Shown here: positions 17,166 to 24,383 of the stretch, one piece after another
Position numbering within the stretch: the stretch's first letter is position 1
Layout of the letters: each line of letters opens with the position of its first letter
Origin: an uncultured Pelagibacteraceae bacterium
GTDB lineage: Bacteria > Pseudomonadota > Alphaproteobacteria > Pelagibacterales > Pelagibacteraceae
DNA length: 43,012 nucleotides
Assembly (NCBI GenBank): GCA_902604545.1
Contig: CACKZG010000005.1
Location: 1 to 43,012 of the forward strand
Direction of reading: 5' to 3'
Position numbers and translations under genes: made by a program
The notes under the pieces: model-generated
The model's database searches: none
Seen by the model: only the letters and a program-made list of their open reading frames with translations
What the model was told of the DNA's origin: nothing

Positions 17166-18671
17166 ATGAATAATCTAATAGTTTTAAATAAGAATGACAA
17201 TGTGGGCGTAAGCCAATTTATTATTCCTGAAAAAACTAAAATTGAAGGTCATGAGATTAGCACTATCGATCCAATCCCTTTTGGACATAAAGTTTGTTTA
17301 AAAACAATTAAAAAAGGTGATCCAATCATTAAATATGATCAAATTATTGGTTTTGCATTAGATGATATTAAACCAGGACAACATGTTCATTCGCATAATT
17401 TAGAGTTTAGAGAATTCAAAAGAGATTTTAAAGTTACAGATAAAAAGCATATTGTTGATGAAAAAGCAGATACCTTCTTTAATGGAATATTAAGAGATAA
17501 TGGACAGGTCGCTACTAGAAATTATATTGGAATAGTGAGTACCGTAAATTGCTCAGCAACTGTCACTAAAATGATAGTTGAGAAGATTAAATATTCTGAC
17601 ATTTTAAAAGATTATCCAAACATCGACGGCATAGTACCAATTACTCACTCAACTGGATGTGGAATGAATACAGAAAGTGAAGGAATGCAAATTTTCCAAA
17701 GAACTATAGACGGATTTAAAAATCATCCAAACTTTTCTCATGTTTTTGTAATAGGTCTTGGTTGTGAATGCGCCCAAGTAAGTTTATTTGATGAATCTTT
17801 AAAAAAACATAACCGAATACATTTTTTGACAATTCAAGACGAAGGTGGAACTAAAAAAATTGTAGATAAAGTATTATCACAAATTAAAAATTTACTTTCT
17901 GAGTCAAATAATGTCGAAAGAACTTCACAACCAGTAAGTCACTTAACTCTAGCTCTTCAATGTGGAGGTTCCGATGGGTATTCTGGAATAACTGCAAATC
18001 CTGCTTTAGGAGTGGCGGCAGATCTGTTGGTTAAAAAAGGAGGAAGTGCAATTTTATCTGAAACCCCAGAGATTTATGGTGCAGAACATTTATTAATTAA
18101 TAGAGCTAACTCACAAGAGACCGCTGACAAACTACTTAAAAGAATTGAATGGTGGAGGCATTACACTTCAATAAATAATAGTTCGATGGATAACAATCCA
18201 GCACCAGGAAATAAAAAAGGTGGTCTTACTACTATATTAGAAAAATCTTTAGGTGCTGTTGCAAAAGGAGGAAATTCTATCCTTCAAGATGTATTGCACT
18301 ATGCGGAACCTTTAAAAAATAAAGGTTTTAATTTTATGGATTCTCCAGGTTATGATCCAGTATCAGTTACAGGTCAAGTTGCATCAGGTGCTAATGTAAT
18401 TTGTTTTACAACAGGACGAGGATCCTGCTTTGGTTGCAAGCCAGTTCCAAGTTTAAAACTTTCTACAAACTCAGCGATGTTTGAAAGAATGTCTGAAGAC
18501 ATGGATATTAACTGTGGGACAATTGCTGAAGGAAAAGAAAAAGTTGAAGAAGTTGGTCAAAAAATATTTGAATTAGTTGTAAATACTGCTTCAGGAAATA
18601 AATCAAAAAGTGAAATCAACGGCTACGGTGACGAGGAGTTTAATCCTTGGCAAGTTGGCGTTGTAATGTAA
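17166..18671 (+). CDS. UxaA/GarD family dehydratase (altronate or galactarate dehydratase-like)
   Basis: The 501-aa protein carries both domains of altronate dehydratase: an N-terminal SAF domain (about residues 1-100, with PFGHKVCLK and KPGQHVHSHNL) and the large catalytic region with STVNCSATVTK near 127, THSTGCGMNTE near 163, LGCECAQ near 200, and TTGRGSCFGCKPVPSLKL near 418. Conserved Cys and His residues fit the Fe-dependent UxaA/GarD mechanism, which dehydrates altronate, galactarate or related hexonates. Presence beside an unrelated IlvD/Edd dehydratase suggests that two epimeric acids are handled. The substrate cannot be fixed from sequence. Confidence 0.88.
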   Translation: MNNLIVLNKNDNVGVSQFIIPEKTKIEGHEISTIDPIPFGHKVCLKTIKKGDPIIKYDQIIGFALDDIKPGQHVHSHNLEFREFKRDFKVTDKKHIVDEKADTFFNGILRDNGQVATRNYIGIVSTVNCSATVTKMIVEKIKYSDILKDYPNIDGIVPITHSTGCGMNTESEGMQIFQRTIDGFKNHPNFSHVFVIGLGCECAQVSLFDESLKKHNRIHFLTIQDEGGTKKIVDKVLSQIKNLLSESNNVERTSQPVSHLTLALQCGGSDGYSGITANPALGVAADLLVKKGGSAILSETPEIYGAEHLLINRANSQETADKLLKRIEWWRHYTSINNSSMDNNPAPGNKKGGLTTILEKSLGAVAKGGNSILQDVLHYAEPLKNKGFNFMDSPGYDPVSVTGQVASGANVICFTTGRGSCFGCKPVPSLKLSTNSAMFERMSEDMDINCGTIAEGKEKVEEVGQKIFELVVNTASGNKSKSEINGYGDEEFNPWQVGVVM

Positions 18672-18683
18672 TTAAAATTTCCT

Positions 18684-19547
18684 GTGCCACAACAAACATC
18701 ATTAATTAATGTAATTTTATTAGCTGCTGGTGGTTTTTTTATGTTCGTTTGTATGGACTCTACAGCAAAATATCTTGGAACTGTAATGCCTATTACTCAA
18801 GCAATTTGGGGAAGATTTTTTTTTCACTTAGTATCATTAATTATTTTTTTTTTAATTTTTAAGCCAAAAGTAAATTTAAAAAAAAATTTTAAAGTACAAA
18901 TAATTAGATCAATATTAATGGTTACTGCTACTACATTTATGTTCTATTCTTTGCAGAAATTTGACTTGGTAGATATTTATGTTGTTTTTTTTACAGCTCC
19001 TTTAATCGTTTCATTGCTTTCAGCATACTTTCTAAAAGATATCTTGAGTACAAAGGGTATACTTTTAATGTTATTGAGCTTTGGCTCGATTGTTTATTCA
19101 CTAGGTCCAAGTATGAGAATATTTAGTTTAGATTTAATATTCCCAATTGTTCCTCCAATTTGCTGGGCTCTTTATCAATTTTTTACCAAAGTTGTATCAG
19201 GCGATAACGATCCATTTGCTGCTATATTTTATACTTCAATTTTAGGAGCAATAATTTTTAGTATTTTTATATTTTTTAATTGGGTGCCATTAGAGAAAAA
19301 TATCTTTTGGCTTTATTTGGTAATTCTAGGTGTGGCAGGCTTTGTAAGTCATTCTTTAATTATATATGCAATACAACTTTCTAACTTGTCATTTGTAACT
19401 AATTTTCAATATTCTCAATTAGTTTGGTCTACAATTATTAATTTCTTAATTTTCGGCGTACCTTTTGATTATAATAAAATTGTTGGGGTGATAGGAATTA
19501 TTGTTTTTGGTATTATGTTCATAAGAACAGAAGGTAAAAAAAGTTAA
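18684..19547 (+). CDS. EamA/DMT-family transporter
   Basis: The 287-aa hydrophobic protein has about ten membrane helices in two EamA repeats, the standard drug/metabolite transporter layout. MDSTAKYLG in helix 1 and WGRFFFHL in helix 2 are typical of the first repeat. The annotated start is GTG, 12 bp after the UxaA-type stop, with no clear ribosome site; an ATG lies about 18 codons inside but would cut helix 1, so GTG is kept. DMT members usually export small metabolites. Here it may relieve overflow of a pathway intermediate, or simply share the operon. Confidence 0.85.
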   Translation: MPQQTSLINVILLAAGGFFMFVCMDSTAKYLGTVMPITQAIWGRFFFHLVSLIIFFLIFKPKVNLKKNFKVQIIRSILMVTATTFMFYSLQKFDLVDIYVVFFTAPLIVSLLSAYFLKDILSTKGILLMLLSFGSIVYSLGPSMRIFSLDLIFPIVPPICWALYQFFTKVVSGDNDPFAAIFYTSILGAIIFSIFIFFNWVPLEKNIFWLYLVILGVAGFVSHSLIIYAIQLSNLSFVTNFQYSQLVWSTIINFLIFGVPFDYNKIVGVIGIIVFGIMFIRTEGKKS

Positions 19548-19561
19548 ATAGTGAGGTTTGA

Positions 19562-20419
19562 ATGAAAAATATAGGCTTTATCGGTGTTGGATATATGGGC
19601 TATGGAATAGCTAAAAATATTTTAAAACATAAAAATAAACTCTTTGTTATTGCTAATAAAAATAGAAAACCAATTGAGAAAATTGTTAGCGATGGAGCTG
19701 AAGAAGTAAAATCTTTTGAAGATTTTTCCACTAAAAATTTAGATGCGATGTTCATGTGTGTTACTAATACTCCCATAGCGAAATTAATTTCTGAAAAAAT
19801 ATCTGATATTTTGGATAGTAAAACTTTAATTATTGATATCACTACTCATAATAAAACAGGATCAATGGAAACAGAGGAAATATTCAAAGCAAAAAAAATT
19901 AATTATGTTGAATGTCCTGTAATGGGAGGACCCGTTCAGGCTGAGCAAGGTATACTAGGGGGTATTGTTGGAGCATCAGATGAAAATTTTAAAATCGCTG
20001 AGCCATACTTTAATTTTTTCTGTAAAGAATATTTTCACTTTGGACCTGTTGGAATGGGAGCAAAATCTAAGCTTTTAAATAATTTTTTATCTCTTGGAAA
20101 TGCTGCATTAGTTAATCATTTAGCTAAAAGTGCTACAGAAATGGGTTTAGATTTAAAAAAAGTATTTGAAGTTGCAAAACTTGGTTCTGGAAATTCTGCA
20201 GCACTTAATAGAGTCTTTGACAATCTGTTAAAAGGTGATTTTACTGGATTTAAATTTACGGCAAGTAATTCTGTAAAAGATTTAACTTATATTCAAGATT
20301 TATTAAAAGAATTTCCTGAAGCTGAAAAAGTTGCCGAAGTAAATAAAAATTATTTTCAAAAAGCTGTTGATGACGGTTACGGTGAAAATTTTATTAGTGA
20401 ATTAATAAATAAAAAATAA
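19562..20419 (+). CDS. beta-hydroxyacid dehydrogenase (3-hydroxyisobutyrate dehydrogenase family), second copy
   Basis: The 285-aa protein has the N-terminal Rossmann motif GFIGVGYMGYGIA, a substrate loop ECPVMGGPVQAEQG near 118-131, and the catalytic Lys/Asn in GMGAKSKLLNN near residues 160-172. It belongs to the same superfamily as the product at 10396-11265 but differs in the substrate loop (CPVMGGP against APVSGGT), so it probably acts on another semialdehyde or 3-hydroxyacid. A GTGAGGTTTG segment just before the ATG can serve as ribosome site. It ends the plus-strand arm of the locus. Confidence 0.87.
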   Translation: MKNIGFIGVGYMGYGIAKNILKHKNKLFVIANKNRKPIEKIVSDGAEEVKSFEDFSTKNLDAMFMCVTNTPIAKLISEKISDILDSKTLIIDITTHNKTGSMETEEIFKAKKINYVECPVMGGPVQAEQGILGGIVGASDENFKIAEPYFNFFCKEYFHFGPVGMGAKSKLLNNFLSLGNAALVNHLAKSATEMGLDLKKVFEVAKLGSGNSAALNRVFDNLLKGDFTGFKFTASNSVKDLTYIQDLLKEFPEAEKVAEVNKNYFQKAVDDGYGENFISELINKK

Positions 20420-20553
20420 TTTTGGAAGTAACTTAAGTTAGCGGGAATCTACTAAAGCACTAAGTTGTATTCAATAAATATATTTGCTCAAAATTAAAAT
20501 AAATTAATTGAAATTGTATAAATTATAATTACCTTTTTTATAGAAGGAGGTTT

Positions 20554-20583
20554 ATGTTAATACTTTCACCACCTGATACTTAG
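20554..20583 (+). CDS. possible nine-codon microORF behind a near-perfect Shine-Dalgarno site
   Basis: AAGGAGG at 20544-20550 stands 3 nt before an ATG that opens MLILSPPDT and then TAG. It is among the strongest ribosome sites in the window. The ACCACCT inside the ORF can pair with AGGAGGT (one mismatch), so the site may be folded shut. No plus-strand gene follows, so a leader-peptide role is not supported. The peptide could be chance. Confidence 0.25.
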   Translation: MLILSPPDT

Positions 20584-20657
20584 CTGAACAGCTTTTCATT
20601 TGAAAAATATAACGAAAATAAATTCCTCTCGGGATTATAATGCCAAAGAGGCGATAC

Positions 20658-20697
20658 AAGGGAGCTCTTTAGGTATACACTTAAAGAGCGAACCCTT
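20658..20697. terminator. two-step hairpin downstream of convergent gene ends
   Basis: AAGGG and GCTCTTTA on the left pair with TAAAGAGC and CCCTT on the right, around a 10-nt loop and a small internal loop, giving 13 bp in total. It lies 6 bp past the stop of the minus-strand gene at 20703. A second weaker stem (CCTCT/AGAGG, 20625-20651) follows on the minus strand and is itself followed by aatttatttt. Together they could end minus-strand transcription, though the U tract is poor. Confidence 0.5.
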
Positions 20698-20702
20698 TAA
20701 AA

Positions 20703-21230
20703 CTAATTTACTGATTTTAATATTTCTAGTGGAAGTGGAGCTTCTGGGTATTTTTTTTGACACAACTTTTCATAGTTTTCACAAAAGCTCATAATAGTTT
20801 TTTGAACTTCTTTTTTGTTTTTATTTGAAAAATTAAGCTCTTTAATTAATTCACTGCAATTTTTTTCTAATTCTATTATTTGCTCTCCTGAAAAAAATTC
20901 TCCTGTTTCTATTTCCCAATAAGTGTCCTCAAGCTCATCATCGCTTAAATCATTAAGTTTTTTCTGTAATAATTTTATGGTCTCATCCTCAGTTTTCTTG
21001 TCTCTCATGGGAGAATCCTTAAGTTTTCCAAGGCATTTATCTCTTAATCCATCAATGAAATGAAAATAAGGTTTACCTTCTGAAAAATCTCTAAAGTGAT
21101 TTGTGTTAAAATATTTATCAATAGCTGTTTCTGTTGAAACCTTCTCTTTGCCCTTAATTATAGCTACCTGAACATAAACTTCCTGGCTAATATATTCTTC
21201 AATATGATCTTTAACTTTTTGAGGTATCAT
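20703..21230 (-). CDS. hypothetical protein, 175 aa, acidic and charged
   Basis: I do not recognise this family. The product is soluble and rich in Lys and Glu, with no signal peptide and no membrane segment. The middle (about residues 80-130) is strongly acidic, with KKLNDLSDDELEDTYWEIETGEFF. Four cysteines are scattered (CLGK, NCSE, FCEN, LCQK), too spread for an obvious metal site. The length is well above random expectation for this AT content, and the gene is read in the same direction as the cytochrome c' gene 13 bp upstream, so I accept it as real. Its partnership with the cytochrome is only positional. Confidence 0.7.
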   Translation of the reverse strand: MIPQKVKDHIEEYISQEVYVQVAIIKGKEKVSTETAIDKYFNTNHFRDFSEGKPYFHFIDGLRDKCLGKLKDSPMRDKKTEDETIKLLQKKLNDLSDDELEDTYWEIETGEFFSGEQIIELEKNCSELIKELNFSNKNKKEVQKTIMSFCENYEKLCQKKYPEAPLPLEILKSVN

Positions 21231-21243
21231 ACTTACTTAATAA

Positions 21244-21711
21244 CTAATGTTCCTCTCTGTACCTGCTGTGACAAGCCTTACAATTACTCCACATGAATTT
21301 AGTTAGTGTGCCTCGAATATCATCTGCATCCTCAATTACTGATGCAAGCTTTATCATATCATCAGAGGCTTTTTGCATTAATGCATTGAAGTCGTCTTTT
21401 TCATCCCAAATGGTTAGTAAAGCTTCAGTGTCAAAACCTTCTTGTGAATTTTCGGGAAATAGATCTATCAAAACTTTATAATTTTCACTCATTTCATTCA
21501 TCAATAATATAGCGTCTTCAAAATCAAGATTTGAGGCCAGCGATTGAACTTTTTTAGCAGTTCTATAATTTTTACTGAATAGCGCTTGTCTACTTTTAAT
21601 GATTTCTTCAACTGTTAACTCAGCATTACTAGATGAGACGAAAAATACGCTTAAAACTGATAATAAAATAATTTTAATAAATTTAGTAATGTGGTTTAAT
21701 AAATCATGCAT
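21244..21711 (-). CDS. cytochrome c' family haem protein
   Basis: I place the start at the ATG at 21711 (155 aa); a longer frame opens with TTG at 21732. The N-terminus MHDLLNHITKFIKIILLSVL continues into VFFVSSSNA, a signal peptide ending near residue 30. The mature part is a predicted four-helix bundle, and the single haem site CKACH (144-148) is near the C-terminus, as in cytochrome c', followed by a short basic tail. Such periplasmic proteins bind NO or act as small electron carriers; cytochrome c-556 types are close relatives. A cytochrome b561 gene diverges from the same point. Confidence 0.82.
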   Translation of the reverse strand: MHDLLNHITKFIKIILLSVLSVFFVSSSNAELTVEEIIKSRQALFSKNYRTAKKVQSLASNLDFEDAILLMNEMSENYKVLIDLFPENSQEGFDTEALLTIWDEKDDFNALMQKASDDMIKLASVIEDADDIRGTLTKFMWSNCKACHSRYREEH

Positions 21712-22233
21712 GTAACAAACACCATAACTCAATATGGCATTATCTCAAAGGTGTTACATTGGCTCAGCGCAATTATTCTTTTTATACAAATACCTTTGGG
21801 GTTTTATCTGGTGGATTTAGATTTTGGTGAACAACGAATAACCATAGAAGATATACACGTTACATTAGGTTTAACTATTTTTTATATAATAATAATAAGA
21901 TTAATAAATAATATACTTAATCCAACTCCAAAATTAGATCCAAGTATTTTTAAAGGACAAAGGTTTCTTGCAAAGATGAATCATGTGCTTTTATATATTG
22001 CTATTTTATCAATAACAATTTCAGGAATATTAAAAAAATTATTTAATGGGGAAACATTAACAATAATTTTTAGAGAAATTCAAATTAAGGAAAATTTTGA
22101 TTTAGCAGATCAGTTTTATGAAATTCATATTCTTTCAAATTATACTCTTATAGGTTTAATTATAATTCATATAAGTGCTGTTATTATTCACAAACTATTT
22201 TTTGGAGACAATTTATTAAAGAGAATTCTTTAA
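21706..22233 (+). CDS. cytochrome b561 family membrane protein
   Basis: The 175-aa protein has four membrane helices and haem-ligand histidines in expected places: KVLHWLSAI in helix 1 (H18), EDIHVTLGL at the start of helix 2 (H51), KMNHVLLYI in helix 3, and IIHISAVIIHKL in helix 4. This is the bacterial cytochrome b561 (Ni/Fe-hydrogenase-b-type) fold, a di-haem quinol-linked electron carrier. The ATG overlaps the head of the divergent cytochrome c' gene by 6 bp, so the pair may pass electrons from quinol to the periplasmic cytochrome. No ribosome site is visible. Confidence 0.87.
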   Translation: MHVTNTITQYGIISKVLHWLSAIILFIQIPLGFYLVDLDFGEQRITIEDIHVTLGLTIFYIIIIRLINNILNPTPKLDPSIFKGQRFLAKMNHVLLYIAILSITISGILKKLFNGETLTIIFREIQIKENFDLADQFYEIHILSNYTLIGLIIIHISAVIIHKLFFGDNLLKRIL

Positions 22234-22235
22234 TC

Positions 22236-22673
22236 TTAATGACAAGCAATTCCAAATTTTTTTAATCTCCAATAATTATAAGGCCAAGGAGTTAAAAAAC
22301 CTACAATCAACATTATTGGCACCACCCACCAAGTTAAAATTGCACCTCCAGTTAACACATAGTCAGTCAAGTTCATCATGATTTCCATGCTGATCATTGA
22401 TATTAAGCTCATACCACAAGCTGTTTTGAATGCGTTAACAAAATTAAAATTTTGTGTCATTAAAATTATTGTTTCTAAAATAATACTTGTGATCAATCCG
22501 TTAATGATTGCTAAAATCATTATTCCTAAAACTGGAAAAGGAATTTGAGTTAATTGAAAAAATAATATTGTTCCAAAATCTCCAATTGCACAACCAATTA
22601 CACACCAAGCTGTATTCTTTGCGCTTCTTTTCCAGGTATGTCTACAAGACCAATGAAATGTAGAGGTATTCAT
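22236..22673 (-). CDS. DUF4396-like membrane protein
   Basis: The 145-aa protein has an N-terminal Cys/His/Trp-rich segment (HWSCRHTWKRSAKNTAWCVIGCAIGDFG) followed by about four membrane helices and a C-terminal GFLTPWPYNYWRLKKFGIACH. The W-[KR]-x-[ST]-A-x-x-T-x-x-C-x-x-G-C-x-x-G-[DE] start and the P-[VYW]-N-x-W end resemble DUF4396 as I remember it. The many Cys and His at the membrane edge hint at metal or redox binding, but no function is known. It is convergent with cytochrome b561 (2 bp gap) and divergent from the persulfide dioxygenase gene (22 bp). Confidence 0.6.
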   Translation of the reverse strand: MNTSTFHWSCRHTWKRSAKNTAWCVIGCAIGDFGTILFFQLTQIPFPVLGIMILAIINGLITSIILETIILMTQNFNFVNAFKTACGMSLISMISMEIMMNLTDYVLTGGAILTWWVVPIMLIVGFLTPWPYNYWRLKKFGIACH

Positions 22674-22695
22674 TATAATTTGATATTAATAATAA
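22674..22695. promoter_or_regulatory. 22-bp divergent gap between DUF4396 and persulfide dioxygenase genes
   Basis: The gap is too short for two separate promoters, so at least one promoter must overlap a coding region. It is A/T only apart from one G. Shared control of the two genes is likely from geometry alone. Confidence 0.35.
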
Positions 22696-23379
22696 ATGAT
22701 TTTTAGGCAAGTATTCGATAATAAATCGTCGACATACACTTATTTAATTGCATCGGCAAAAGGTCGCGAGGCAGTCATAATTGATCCAGTAATTGAGAAT
22801 GTTGAAAGCTACATTAAGTTACTTCAAGAATTAGATTTAAAACTAGTTAAGGTAATAGATACTCATATTCATGCTGACCATGTAACTGGTGCAAGTAAAC
22901 TCAAGCAAGCAACAAATTGCTCTACACTTATGGGGGAACACACCCCTGCTGATGCTGTTGAAATTAAAGTAAAAGATGATGAAATAATAAAAATTGATCA
23001 AATAAAAATCAAAGCGATGTATACTCCTGGTCATACTTCTGACAGTTATAGTTTCTTAATGGATAACTATTTGTTTTCAGGAGATACTCTTTTAATTAAT
23101 GGCACTGGTCGAACAGATTTTCAAAATGGTAGCTCAAAAGATGCTTATAATTCAATCTTTAATAGATTGTTAAAATTACCTGAGGACACCATTTTGTATC
23201 CTGGTCATGATTATAACGGCAAAGAATCTAGTACCATTGGTAATGAAAAGAAATTTAACCCAAGATTGCAGGTTAAAAATGTTGATGAATATGTTGATCT
23301 TATGTCAAATCTTAATTTAGCAAAACCAAAATTAATAGATATTAATGTAAGTAGAAATATTAAGTTAGGTGCTAACTAA
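22696..23379 (+). CDS. metallo-beta-lactamase-fold persulfide dioxygenase, ETHE1-like
   Basis: The 227-aa protein shows the ETHE1-type metal site: T56-H57-I-H59-A-D61-H62, H113 in TPGHTSDS, D130 in FSGDTLLING and H171 in YPGHDYNG. The family oxidises glutathione persulfide to sulfite with O2 in the cytoplasm, using one iron held by H57, H113 and D130. GTGRTDFQNG after the Asp is the ETHE1/Blh hallmark that separates it from glyoxalase II. It probably clears sulfide or persulfide from sulfur amino-acid or DMSP breakdown. No rhodanese domain is fused. The 3' end overlaps the convergent azlD by 8 bp. Confidence 0.85.
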   Translation: MIFRQVFDNKSSTYTYLIASAKGREAVIIDPVIENVESYIKLLQELDLKLVKVIDTHIHADHVTGASKLKQATNCSTLMGEHTPADAVEIKVKDDEIIKIDQIKIKAMYTPGHTSDSYSFLMDNYLFSGDTLLINGTGRTDFQNGSSKDAYNSIFNRLLKLPEDTILYPGHDYNGKESSTIGNEKKFNPRLQVKNVDEYVDLMSNLNLAKPKLIDINVSRNIKLGAN

Positions 23380-23689
23380 AGACAACAAATATTAAAAACC
23401 AATAAGAAACTAATCCAGCTGAAATTGTTGCAATAATATTTTTTGAAAAATAACCTACAATTACAGCAACTAATGCTCCAAAAATTTTGGGATCATTCAT
23501 TTCTATAAAAGTTCCAAAATCATTTATAAATATACCTGGAAATATTATTGCTGGGAATACTGCAGAAGGAACATATTCCAACACTGCTTTAATTTTATCT
23601 CCCAACATATCTCTACTTATTAAAGCGATCATAGTCATTCTGGTAAAGTAAGTTAATATTCCAGCAAAAATTATTGCAGTAAGAGTCAT
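23372..23689 (-). CDS. azlD: AzlD-like branched-chain amino-acid exporter small subunit
   Basis: The 105-aa protein has about four membrane helices and the AzlD pattern: ILTYFTRM near residue 12 (aromatic-Thr-Arg at the end of helix 1), LEYVPSAVFPAIIFPG near 36-51, and AVIVGYFSKNIIATISAGL near 75-93. AzlCD pairs export branched-chain amino acids or analogues. The start overlaps the azlC stop by 4 bp (ATGA). azlC itself is frameshifted, so whether the exporter works is uncertain. Confidence 0.85.
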   Translation of the reverse strand: MTLTAIIFAGILTYFTRMTMIALISRDMLGDKIKAVLEYVPSAVFPAIIFPGIFINDFGTFIEMNDPKIFGALVAVIVGYFSKNIIATISAGLVSYWFLIFVVFS

Positions 23690-24371
23690 TTTTTTAACCT
23701 CAATAATAGTGCAGCTACAAATAAAGCAATTATGGGTGAAATAATTATGTAAGATTTAAATGGAGCCTCAAAAAATAACAGTGAACTTAAACCACAAGTA
23801 ATCATTACAATTACATGATCTAATTTTTTTAAATCCTGAACAACAATAGCTATAAAAGTTAAAGGTATTGCAAATTTTAACCCAAGTTCTTCTGGAACAA
23901 ATGAACCTAAAACAATACCTGATAAGGTTGCAATTTGCCAACAAACCCACATTGTGCAACCTGTGCCAATTAAATGATAATGTAAAAACTCTTCACTTCT
24001 ATTTTTTTTGAAAAATTTATTAGACTCAGCAAATCCTTGATCTACAACAACATAAGAAATTAATAATTTTTTATAAAAGATAATTTTTCTAAATATTCAG
24101 ATAAAACTGCTCCATATAATAAATGTCTAGAATTTATAATTCCAACAGAGGCAACGGCAACTAAACTAGATGCACCTCCTGATAATAACTGCAGAAAAAC
24201 TATTTGTGAAGCTCCACCAAAAATTATGAAGGACATTGCATAAACTAAATATGGATGAAATCCAAGTTCAACACCGATTGCTCCACAAATTATTCCAAAT
24301 GGAATTACTGAAAGCATGTGTGGAGAAATATCCAGCATACCTCTAGTGAATAATTGTTTTTTACTAAGCAT
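23686..24371 (-). pseudogene. azlC: azlC, branched-chain amino-acid exporter large subunit, split by a single-base frameshift
   Basis: Two reading frames together make one AzlC. The first (24371-24060) ends LSEYLEKLSFIKNY and stop. The second, read from about 24072 down to 23686, continues LLISYVVVDQGFAESNKFF, through GTGCTMWVCWQIATLSG, to LLRLKK. The junction is a run of six A on the coding strand (24067-24072). One extra A, or a -1 ribosomal shift at A AAA AAT, would give IKKLLISYVVVDQG and restore a 228-aa protein of normal AzlC length. The N part has FGGASQIVFLQLLSGGAS and NSRHLLYGA, both AzlC hallmarks. All downstream motifs are intact, so decay is recent, or the shift is a sequence error or is bypassed. 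Confidence 0.85.
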
Positions 24372-24383
24372 TTGCTTGTTTTA

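Larger units (their letters stand above)
20420..20702. other. intergenic region with structured segments and a possible microORF
   Basis: This 283-bp gap between convergent genes is long for this compact window. It holds, in order, an AT-rich stretch with TTGAAA and TATAAT-like boxes at poor spacing, an AAGGAGG ribosome site with a nine-codon ORF, a weak stem (20625-20651) and a strong two-step hairpin (20658-20697). No tRNA, tmRNA or SRP signature was recognised. It could hold a small RNA, bidirectional terminators, or both. Confidence 0.5.

Noticed and set aside
20420..20702. tmRNA, tRNA, SRP RNA or glycine riboswitch in the long gap
   Set aside because: No T-loop GTTCGA, no CCA end, no SRP GGAAGGA core, and no glycine-aptamer conserved words were found.
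20600..20794. A 64-codon plus-strand frame opening with TTG
   Set aside because: TTG start without ribosome site; its second half is antisense to the real gene at 20703-21230, and it runs through the strong hairpin. The peptide resembles nothing I know.
21712..21732. TTG start for cytochrome c' seven codons upstream
   Set aside because: It adds SYGVCY before a good signal peptide and deepens the overlap with the divergent gene.
23686..23952. An independent 88-aa membrane protein starting at 23952
   Set aside because: The internal Met lies within the continuing AzlC frame; upstream codons in the same frame encode conserved AzlC residues, so it is the 3' part of azlC.
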